From: Rosellinia necatrix
Taxonomy: Eukaryota; Ascomycota; Sordariomycetes; Xylariales; Xylariaceae
NCBI GenBank assembly: GCA_021209875.1
Contig: JAGYVD010000008.1
Span: 1,487,501-1,551,500, forward strand
Length of the DNA: 64,000 nucleotides
Direction of reading: 5' to 3'
Under the pieces are notes generated by a model. It ran no database searches, was not told the DNA's origin, and saw only the letters and a list, made by a program, of their open reading frames with translations. Shown piece by piece: positions 54,393-64,000 of this stretch; within the stretch, counting starts at the first letter, position 1; every line of letters begins with the position of its first letter. A program made the translations under genes and the position numbers.

Positions 54393-54999
<607 letters not shown>

Positions 55000-57900
55000 A
55001 TATTTTAATACCCACATTTGCGGAGGCTGGGATTCACACTCAGCTGGAGCGTGTAATGAGCAATCTGAGGAATCCAGCCGACTTCTCGTGCAGCATGGCG
55101 TCGCATCTCAATGCGTCTGATGGACAAAATCATGATAGAATAATAGACGGTTATAGACTTGGGGATAGATATAAACCAGAGGATAAAACCGTCTGTATGA
55201 GGGGCTTCAAGGCATAGCCTTTAGGCATGTATAAAGATGGAGGGGGGAAGTTAACTGGCCCTGGGTGTGATAGCCACCTGGATAGGGTGAGCAACATGTA
55301 AAATACCATACCACCAACAACCATCGTCACCCAACTGGAAGCCCAAGTTTTTCCTTTTGTTTGAAACGACAGCAGCATGACATGGATTGGCGTTTATTCC
55401 GAATGAGGACAATGGCGTGTGTTGTGTATACCAATAAACTCATCTCCACTCATCTCGAGCTTGGCTAGCCTGGCGGGCCTTATCTCAAGTTGCTCGGTTT
55501 TATGCGGGAGACGTTTGTGGCCGAGATTGCGGGTTACCATATTAGGGTCTGTGGCATCACAGACTAGATCGGCTTCCTCAGTGGGGGTTGTTACTCCCCT
55601 CGGACAACCTTGGGCTTTTGATAACGGCCAGAGAGCCTTTGGCCCACATCATCATCACCAGCATCTCCACCCAGTGTGCCGTTTGCGTGACGGATCCCCC
55701 AATCAGCAGCATCAATTAAGCCCATGTGGTCCTGGCGCGGAGGTTTGGTGGCGTCACAACTGAAGGCTGACGGTGAAACTAAGATTTTGCAGCCTACTTT
55801 CTTGACCGGGATCTTGGGACGAGAGACGACGAGATAAGGTCAAATAATATAGCCGGCTAACTGCTTCCAGTAATAGTTTGAGAATAAGCAATGTCGAGAC
55901 CATAGGCAAATAGGGTGCGAGAGTAGGCATTCGTTGTTCGGAAGTGGGACTATCCAATGGCCATTGAGTGTTGATCAGGCGGGCGCTGTATAAATAGAGG
56001 ATATGGCCTTAGCTTCCGTTGCTGCTATGGTATCCATGCCAATGTCCGCTATTCAGTGACCGTCGTTCTCCAGAAAAACAATTGGGCCAGGCAATGTTTT
56101 GCCTGATAGTGAGGTAACAATGCGTTCTTCCAAGTTCGACTGTGCAAAAGCTAACGGGCAGTCAACACCTAATTTTAGACAGGGGTAGCAATTTTGAGCT
56201 GTATCCACCTGTTGACGGCCTTAGGTATCAGTTAAGCGGCAGATCTGCTCCGTCATCATCAATACTCGGGGTGGCCAGTAAGGCATTCAGCTTAGAGTAA
56301 CCGAACCGCTCCCTGGACATCGTCGTGGGTTCCTTCAATGGTATTCGATGAAGCTTATTGAATGTAGTCGAAACAAGGCCAGGCTGGAAATAGTGGCACC
56401 AAGAATTAACGTATATCTCTAGTCGCCTCATCGTCGTTAAGGTGATAAAGTCCTGACTTTACGAGCCATCATCCCAACCTGAGCCAGCTGCCTGCAGCAA
56501 AGGCGTTAGATATTACCCGGGATGGCCGAATCTGAGTCCCATTGGCATTCTCCTGTCACCCGGTCGTCGTCGTCGTGTCGTCCCCGTCAGCGGTAGCATT
56601 TGTTAAGGTAACTGGACATGGCAACGTAAATAGGCGTCGACAAGACTATACCCAATGGGCCTGCTCGAGGCGGTGAGGGCCTGTTATATTTGCTGCCCGT
56701 CTGAGTAGATTCGCGACTACATCGGTGCTAACGCTGATTTGCGACTCGACAGAATTGTAGACTCAATCCGGGGACCACTATTCCTCGACGTGCGACGTGA
56801 AGCCAACAATTATGCTCCCGCATTGGTTGTTGGAGGACGCGAAACAGTGCCACAGTCGTGGCGGGCCATACGACACCAAGAAGTTGGCTTCTCAGCCGCC
56901 CTGGCCACTTGGCCGTGTTGGCACTGGACATGTATCGCTCGACATCACCGATGCGTGCTTGCTTGTCTAGAGGGACGTGATGGCAGGAAGAACGGTAAGG
57001 GCGAAAGAATTGTCCCAATTCATAAAATCAATTGTAGAAAGACAATGCCCTCAAAGTGGGCTGATTGAGTGTGCAAGAATGGCGTGCATCGACTGATGGC
57101 GGCATCGTACGACATGTTATGGCGGGTCTTGTCTCCAGATATGCCGTGATTCGGATTTGCTGAGAACGAGAGAGAGAAACGGCAGCTGTGCCTTTCTCGC
57201 GGTCGGGAAGTCACGCCAATTGAGCGAGTAATATGTCAAGACATGAGCCAGATTGGGTTTCGGAAACCGCGAAACAGAAGTAAATTCAGAAAGAACAATC
57301 GACCAAGGGGTGCAGGAGTTAATAAGGTTGTAGCAATGGTCTTGTGTGAGCAGGCTTCCCCTCACGGGTCATGTGATCCCCCTTTCCCCAACGCTTCCCC
57401 GGACTTTGACCCCGGATTGCCCTGCACTAAGCCAAGCTTAGCACACTAAGAACTTAGGTCGGCGAGAGCCTCTTGGCGTGTTACTGTGATATCCGTGAGA
57501 TATGCGAGTGCTATTCTTCCCATTCTCATCACAAGTAGACATAATTGGATGATATTAAATAGCTGTTCCGACCTGGAAAGGGCTATACTAGAAAGCTACT
57601 TCTAACTGACGCTATTGTAATGTATAAGGAATTATTCGACAGGTTGCGGCCTGTCTGGTAACTTTGCCATGATGCTGGTGTATTCACCGCCGGGTGGTCC
57701 TAATTTGAGTTGCACTAACCAGGGAATACGGCTCTACCGAGATCTAGGATAATCGATTGCTGGGTGTGGTTGATATCCTCGGCTACAGAAAAACTTGAAA
57801 AGGTTGATTATAGGATACCCACTATCTATGGGTCGTTGTATCTAGGGAGGTCCATAAGCCTAAGAGCAGGACGACAGTATCATACTAGTTACTAGTCACT

Positions 57901-58889
57901 TGCTTTGGGTATGCAGTTCTTATAGAGTTGGTAAAAGGTATATGATAAATACACTACACCAATGAGTAAATACGTTATAGAATCGCGATACGGAGGGGGT
58001 ACGTTGTTAGTAATGTCTCGAGATGAATACGATGTGCGACTCGTTTAATATACGTCTGTCTTAGATCGCAGTTCAGGAGATTCGTACATTATAACCGTGA
58101 GGTATATTAAATATTGAGCATACGTAAAAAGCAGCGCCTCGTTTTGTCGAGGTTGGATGGCTATTGGCTTAAGAAACAGCTTCTGAGCTTCTAGAAATGT
58201 GTCAGGGCGTGAAAAATAATGGCGGCAAGTTAGAAAAATTAGCGTACGGCCGACTTAACTTCTTGATTACGACTACAGTAGGTGTCTATGAATTTGCGCT
58301 ATGCTGTGAAGTGATGGTTCAGTGATAACTATAGTCTTCATGGCACAGAAGCACTGCAACCGGGGATCCGAGGCGGGCGCATCATTGTGACAAGGCTTGT
58401 GGTCCGTGTGACAATCATGGGGGGGGGGAGGTCACCACGGATGCCCTGACAAAAAAGCAGAGAAAACTACCTAGGTAGTGTGGCACTACCGCGAATTGGG
58501 CAAGTTTGCCCGGTACTGGTCCCGTAGAAGGCTGGACTTCAGCGATTACAAATCATAAATTCCTACCGCTAATTCAACGCGGATGCGTACCTTCTGTACT
58601 TACTTAATCACCCGCGGCTGGTTCCGCAGCGTGGGTTGAGACCAAGCAAGAATGAAATCTATGTGGGAGGCATGATTAGACGTGTTGTAATCACAATGAA
58701 ACTGTGGCTGGCATACACACCAAAATAATAATCTACATTGCGGATGCATTTGTCAGCCATGGTGAAGTGCCGAGGTGTGCAAACCGAGGGGATGCATTTA
58801 CTTATAGCGTGCATAGCGAATGATATCACGTCAGACCACCCTGCTCCGTTCTTGAAGCCCAGCACGACTCACAACACACAACTCTCAAC
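55000..58889. other. long intergenic region, no supported gene
   Basis: About 3.9 kb. The only coding-like hint is at 56522-57068. A short frame MAESESHWHSPVTRSSSS ends near a GTAGCA donor, and a good acceptor (GCTAACGCTGAT...CGACAG, 56753) opens a 104-codon frame reading IVDSIRGPLFLDVRREANN. No family is recognised and the exons cannot be joined with confidence. The remainder (57450-58880) is AT-rich without features apart from a G-run at 58420. Confidence 0.4.
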
Positions 58890-59603
58890 ATGACCAATTT
58901 CAACATCAAGATCGTGTCGGACACGGTTTGCCCGTGGGTAAGTTAGCTGTTCTATCTTAACGTCGAAAACGGCCGTCTAAGTCTGTGGCAGTGCTACGTC
59001 GGCAAGAAGCGTGTCGACCGCGCCATCGAGCTGTATCGCAAGACACACCCCGCCGGTCGCGACGACACCTTCACCATCACCTGGGCGCCATTTTACCTCG
59101 ATCCCACGTCGCCCGCGAAGGGTGTGCCGGTTGTAGAGCGGATGGCGCAGAAGTTTGGCGCCGAGAGATTGAATATGATAAACCAACGACTAAGCGCAAT
59201 CGGCCGAGAGGAAGGGATCAATTTTGCCTTCTCCGGCCTCGTCGGCAATACGCGGGATTCCCATCGTTTGATCCAATTGGGCAAGACTAAGGGCAATGAC
59301 GTCGAAAACCGTGTCGTTACGGAGTTGTTCAAGTCCTACTTCGAGGGCGACGGCGATATCACTTCTCATGCCACGCTCATCGCCGCTGGCGAGAGGGCCG
59401 GTTTGGTGGCAAGTGAGGTCAAGGAATGGCTGGACTCAGGCAAGGGCGGTGCCGAGGTTGATGAGGAGGTCCAGGAGGCCTATGCGAATGGTGTTTCCGG
59501 AGTCCCGAACATTACCATTCAAGGCACGCACAACTTCGGCGGTGCTCAAGAAGCCGAGGTCTTCGCGGCAGCATTCGCCAAGATCAAGCAGGCAAGCACA
59601 TAA
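58890..59603 (+). CDS. DsbA-family thioredoxin-fold oxidoreductase (FrnE-like)
   Basis: Two exons, 58890-58937 and 58992-59603, give 219 residues. Exon 1 encodes MTNFNIKIVSDTVCPW. The intron (GTAAGT...GGCAG, phase 0) falls inside the active-site motif, and exon 2 begins with the second Cys, giving CPWC at 14-17. The rest matches the DSBA-like/FrnE group: GKKRVDRAIELYR, ITWAPFYLDP, RLNMINQRLSAIGREEGI, GNTRDSHRLIQLG, LFKSYFEGDGDIT and the cis-Pro loop GVSGVPNITI. There is no signal peptide, so it is probably cytosolic. Relatives are thiol-disulfide oxidoreductases or glutathione-dependent isomerases; the substrate is unknown. Confidence 0.92.
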
Positions 59604-60978
59604 TTATGTCGGAAAGCCAGACAGCAAGATGAATAAATCTGGACGAGAAGCTGTGCTGTCAAGCTCGCATTTGTATTGAGGAGAAGAAATAAGCCCTCAA
59701 CACTCGAGTAGCTTTGCAAGTAATATTAATTTATCCAGACGATAATGCGTATTCGTGATAGTGCACTTAACTGGGGGCAGTGCGCTAGGGTCAGGCCTAT
59801 AGGTCCTAGTAGCAACTAATTGCCGACAACTGATAACGCTACATGCGGTATGCTAAGGCGCTATAGCATGTCGCTGCACCAATGGTTCCACCATAGTGCC
59901 TGCGCAAAGTCGGGTTGGGCTGTAAAATGCATTGTTCTTAGAGCTACGGATGTGGCATATGTCCCATCTCAAGGAGATATCTCTTTCGAGCCAGTTAATT
60001 ATCTTAGCCTCTGTCGATAACCCCAGCAAAGAATAAACATCGATTTAAAACGATAGACCTTCCTCTGCAAATGGATTGAGGGTCGCTCACTTAGGTACCT
60101 AATAATACCCTACCTAGTGATTATCGCCCTTAACCTCAAGGTTATCGGAATGTTCGGCGAGGGTTTCTACTCGGTGCCTGGCTGGCCCATGACCTAAAGC
60201 ACAGGCATACATACATGCTAATAGAACTTGAAGAGCGTACGATGTGTAGCGCTCAAGATTGTAGGTAGCTCCGAGCACCTTTAAAATGGCCAAACGAGTT
60301 GCAAATAATGTGTTATATCAGTAGGGCCGCACTGACACAAATGAAATAGTATATTCCCCCGTGAGAATCAAACTCTAAGCTCAGTGGTTAATTACTTCCA
60401 TGCAAGGCATCATACCGATGTCTTTAGTCTTGTGAACAACCTCGTGGAACGCATCAGCATCGTCTTGTAATCAGCCCATGACAATATATCCTTGCCAGTC
60501 TATCGCAAGCAACGTAACTATTCGCGGACCGGCTGGGAAAGCTGATTACCCCGAGCGGCCGTCGAGCCCCTGAGGCTGCATTGAGCTGGAGATAGCGACA
60601 TACAGTTGCAAGGTTTTGAAGACTACACCTATACTTCTTCAGTTATGACAGGATACTATAGGGATGAGACACTGTTTTCCCTAGGGTCCCGGTGTGATAC
60701 TGGATTAGGCGGTGTGCCCTCAAAAACATGAGAGTACCATTGACGCGACGGTGGATAACGAGGGTAAGACTCGTATGCATGGCATCTATTAATACAAAAT
60801 TACCTGCGTATCACAGTTTCGGTGTGGATCGGATATAACTAATAATCAATCCCGCTACGCTTCCCATACCTCTGCTTAGAACCGTTCTATTTCCGACAAT
60901 AAATGATCATCTAATAGCAAGTGGACAGCACGCAAGAGAGCAGGGCTAGAGGGGCTGCGGGCGAGCGCCGAGAAGGCT
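59604..60978. other. intergenic region, no gene seen
   Basis: This stretch lies between converging 3' ends. It is AT-rich with TAGGTACCTA words near 60093-60117, and no open frame has recognisable content. Confidence 0.5.
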
Positions 60979-62458
60979 CTACGGAATTCTCAAGACGATC
61001 GACTTCTGGGACGGCCCGCTGCCGCGCTCGGAGACGCCGCCCTGGGCCAGCGCGACCTCGCCGCGCTCGTCGTCGGCAGCGAAGAAGGCGGCGGTGCTGA
61101 ACGGGGCGGCGAGCGTGCAGCTGTCGCCGAGGTAGATGTTCAGGCGGCAGAGGCCCTCCTCGGCGGCGTCCCAGCGCACGTAGTTCCGCAGCGGGACCCG
61201 GACGTCGACGAAGGTGCCGTTGGCCCGGCCGGGGAACCGCATGTCGACGGTCACGTTCGAGGGGACGGCGTCGCAGGCGCCCGGCCACGACGTCTGGCCC
61301 GACGGGCTCTCGACGAGGCCCGTGGCCGCGTAGAAGGCCGCCCGGTCGTCGTACGCCACCGGCAGCGCGTCGTTGCGCGTCCCCGAGTCCACGAAGCACC
61401 GGTCCACGCCCGACCCCGCCGTGTCGAGCCTCTTGCCCCGGAAGCTGAACGTCGGCGGCGCCACGTAGTACCCCACGGTGTCCGCGTCGTTCTGGAAGGA
61501 TCGCACCTTGACCAGCGGCCCGGTGAACTTGGACAGGTCGACGCCGCCGAAGATCGCGCCGCCCGTGTAGGTGTCTTTGATCCCGGCCGGCCGCTTGTCC
61601 ATCCACATCGACTGCACCGGCGCCTTTATCGCGCCCTGCTTGAGAAGCTGCTGTCTGAGATGGGGTCTCGAGGCCTGCGGGACGTTGTGTTAGGCCATCA
61701 CTCTGAAATTAGGCGGGTTTTTAGCGGCTCTTACATCGGGGTTGCTCCGGTAGGGGGCCGTGCCGAGGATTCCCACGTCATATGTGAGATCGTCATCAGG
61801 GATGCACTTGCCGCTGAAGTCCGGCAGTCGCACGCTGATGAAGTTTGCGAGGGCGGAGCCAACACCCGGGATAGTGGATCGCTGGCCAGCCGCGGAGGTG
61901 AAGGTCATGGTGTCTTCAAAAGTGGCATTCCCTATGATGACCTTCGAGAAGCCTCCGTAGGCGTTGAAATAGTCAAATGGGGCGGGCTCTGTGGCGTCCG
62001 GCGACGCGGCATACTCGTACACCGGCCCGGCTGAAATGTTACAGGGGCCCGGGGCACCGATTCGTTCGCTGCCCCAGTTGTAGACGGCGCCCGGCTCGAG
62101 CAGCCAGTAGCTCTCGGAGCCCTGGTCGAAGCAGACCGGCATAGTCTTGTTGCTTCCCGGGATGACGAGGTCCGTCGTAATCTTCTCAGCCGATCCATAT
62201 CCTACGTGCGGCGTTAAATCTACCTGTTCTCGTTTGTGGGGAAACGCGAAGCTTGGTGCACCCGCTCTTCGCCGCGCTCGACTTACGGAAGTTTAAGGGG
62301 AAGTAGACGGTTGGTGGTGGCGGTTTCTGGCAGTTGCGGATTCTCCTCGCAATGACGGCCGAAGATGACCTCAGGGCGCTCAACTCATGGCGGTCCCCAA
62401 TCGTCCCCGCCACCGCAACAGATGCTGCGAGCAGCGAGATGGCCAGGTGGTTGAGCAT
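60979..62458 (-). CDS. secreted pepsin-like aspartic protease (A1 family)
   Basis: Three exons, 62287-62458, 61735-62228 and 60979-61674, give 453 residues. The first carries a signal peptide (MLNHLAISLLAASVAVAG). Intron 2 (60 nt; GTAAGA, CCTAAC, CGCAG) is clear. Intron 1 (58 nt, GTAAGT to ACGAG) is the frame-compatible choice but lacks a strong branch word. The first catalytic motif is CFDQGSESYW (Asp92) and the second CFVDSGT (Asp318). Conserved segments YDVGILGTAPY, TYTGGAIFGGVDLSKFTG, VGYYVAPPTF and APFSTAAFFAADDERGEVAL match a fungal A1 subfamily. It ends soon after GGVSERGSG without an obvious GPI tail. Exon 3 is very GC-rich at third positions. A likely role is extracellular protein degradation. 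Confidence 0.87.
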
Positions 62459-63834
62459 CTTGGCTAGAGACGTATTATTGATAGCAACGAGCGTGGCGGT
62501 TAAGATGCGGCCAAGAACGAATGACTAGAGAAAGAAAGAAAGAAAGAATAGTAAACGATGGTATGGGGAAGAACGGGATCTCCATCGCAGCGATATTCTT
62601 GACGTGCATCCTTCCTAATATATCGTGACTAATTCTTCTGGACTGCGGCATACTGTGAAAAACAAAGCAAGTCCCAACAGTGAAGGATCAAAATTAAGGG
62701 CAAAACCATGTAGCATGTCAATCCCTGTGCTGTTTGGTGCTTCCTTAGTCATGTCCCTTATGGGTCGTTTTAGCCGTATATGGGCAAATGAAGAGCGATG
62801 CATGTTTAGTCTCTCCCTAATTAGGGCATATCTTTCGATCTTCTCGTCCCCCCTTTAACACAACTGCCAGATTCAGCCCTATGTATCTCCATAAGGCCGA
62901 TAAACCCGGGCTGAATCGCGGGGGCCTCTGCTGAGAGACTCGCAATTTATTGCCCTACAAACTGTACCGTATATCACCTAATTACAAGAATTCTAACGAA
63001 TCCACTATAAAGTTACTGGACTAGGTATGCCAGCCTTGTAGCAGGCCCTAGCTAGCCAGTCTCCCCTGTGTTGGGTATTCAAAAGTCAGCACATACAGCA
63101 CAAGCACGGGTTGTTTAGTCATCGACACCTCTCAAGGGATGGATAGTGAGCTATATTTTAGGTGCCTATATGTAGTACCATGTCTCAACATCGTTTCCTC
63201 GAGCTTCTCCGTGATTGCCCAACTCCTATTCTAATTAAGATGAAGGCTCAATGTGTTCTAGAAAGATCGTTTATTGTCTAGGATCTGCATACATAACATA
63301 CCCATCAACGCTTTCAGGGCTGGGCTATAAAAAGGAACACTTACCGCCTGAGATCGGCAGGATGCATTTGTTCCACATGATTATTCACTGTAAATTCTTG
63401 GCTCGATAACTCATTGGTGCTTCCCTGTTGCATACATAGATAATCAAGGCTAGATTAGATTCCGAAGGAGCTGATGGGGATTGAAATCATGAGGTGCACT
63501 TGAGCGCGCAATACTCTGTGCTTGCTTGCCTGGTTGTGTGCCTATCATTGTGCAATCAATGGGGCACCAACTTAAGTCGTCTTTGCTTGCCCCAACCAAC
63601 CATATTTACGAGCAACATATGAAAACGGTCTGTGCATATTTGGCACTGTGGCGCACTACTGTATCGCGTGGGTTGTGGTAGTTTGTGGTTATCAATGATG
63701 CAAGGGGATTGACGCTAACATAGGCGCTAATGCCGCCACTCCGACTCTAGAAATTATTCTCAGAAAGCATCTAGAGATACAAGAATAAGTATGGCAACAC
63801 CCTTCTTAAAAAGAGATCGTTTAAACTGTTTATC
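62459..63834. other. intergenic region, no gene seen
   Basis: About 1.4 kb between two divergent genes. It contains a short GAAA repeat near 62528-62548 and AT-rich DNA. Short frames at 62615-62858 on both strands are not supported. Confidence 0.5.
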
Positions 63835-64000
63835 ATGATACGACATCTGGGCCTGTTCTTCCTTACCCTTGGTGTGGCCGCCAAGTGCATACCGACAGAC
63901 TCTTCACCTATCCAACTTTTCATAGATTTCGACGGCACTATTGTCACATCCGACGCGTACACGACCTTGGCGACGGCCGCCTATGCCACTCTACCAAACA
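63835..64000 (+). CDS. secreted HAD-superfamily protein, N-terminal fragment at right edge
   Basis: The frame opens at ATG 63835 and stays open to the window end (55 codons). It begins with a signal peptide (MIRHLGLFFLTLGVAAKC) and then carries QLFIDFDGTIVTSD, HAD motif I (DxDGT), in which the first Asp (residue 31) is the phosphorylated nucleophile. HAD members are phosphatases, phosphoserine-phosphatase-like proteins or haloacid dehalogenases. A signal peptide suggests a secreted or vacuolar phosphatase-like enzyme. The remaining domains lie outside the window, so the subfamily cannot be named. Confidence 0.75.
   Translation, partial: MIRHLGLFFLTLGVAAKCIPTDSSPIQLFIDFDGTIVTSDAYTTLATAAYATLPN

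Noticed and set aside
55020..55075. tRNA-like words after ATP9
   Set aside because: No acceptor, D or T arm pairing can be drawn.

Overview
The window is nuclear DNA of a filamentous ascomycete (Pezizomycotina). A Sordariomycete is most likely, but that finer placement is inference. The evidence is: short GT-AG introns of about 45-120 nt with CTAAC/CTGAC-type branch sites; single-gene transcription units separated by 0.3-4 kb; a nuclear ATP synthase subunit c gene with a Neurospora-like presequence; a fungal NACHT receptor; a fungal-type GH128 glucanase; and many intergenic copies of a TAGGTAGGTACCTA-type motif. There is no operon, phage or CRISPR signal.

Layout. The left edge (1-847, minus) holds the N-terminal half of a NACHT-domain NLR-type protein. 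Next come an unrecognised proline/basic-rich protein (2979-4319, minus), a secreted GPI-type GH128 glucanase (5901-6953), a GST-like protein (7857-8666), an inverted-repeat MITE-like element (8785-8986), a low-complexity unknown protein (9295-10961, minus) and a secreted type-B carboxylesterase (11463-13043, minus). A tRNA-Lys(CUU) gene at 14519-14656 is interrupted in its T arm by a 65-nt insert with perfect GT...AG ends. An MFS transporter (15164-16962) follows. A five-exon coiled-coil protein with a C-terminal ubiquitin-like domain (17590-21810, minus) is divergent from an unrecognised conserved-looking protein (22201-23643). Then come a GNAT acetyltransferase (23759-24376, minus), an F-box protein with frame problems (24692-26911, minus), an unrecognised gene with apparent frame breaks (28384-29292), a 79-residue spliced small protein (30030-30362) and DASH/Dam1 subunit Spc34 (30813-31672, minus, with one apparent 1-nt frame break).

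The right half contains core cellular genes: an acidic unknown (35587-36546), TFIID/SAGA subunit TAF12 (38313-40545), proteasome lid subunit Rpn3 (42398-44298), a SAS2-like MYST acetyltransferase (45215-47532), a short-chain dehydrogenase relic (48665-49371), tRNA-Arg(CCG) with a canonical intron (51406-51494), ATP9 (54393-54999), a DsbA-fold oxidoreductase (58890-59603), a pepsin-like aspartic protease (60979-62458, minus) and the first 55 codons of a secreted HAD-type protein at the right edge (63835-64000).

The genes do not form one pathway. Secreted enzymes (glucanase, esterase, protease) and detoxification/transport genes are interspersed with housekeeping genes. The most unusual signals are the T-arm insert in tRNA-Lys, whose core words recur in the 3' flank of tRNA-Arg; a Gly/Asn-rich segment before the NACHT domain that resembles amyloid signalling motifs; and several 1-nt frame breaks at G/C runs, which look more like residual indels in the sequence than gene death. 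Exon borders were placed by eye from splice consensus and reading frame.
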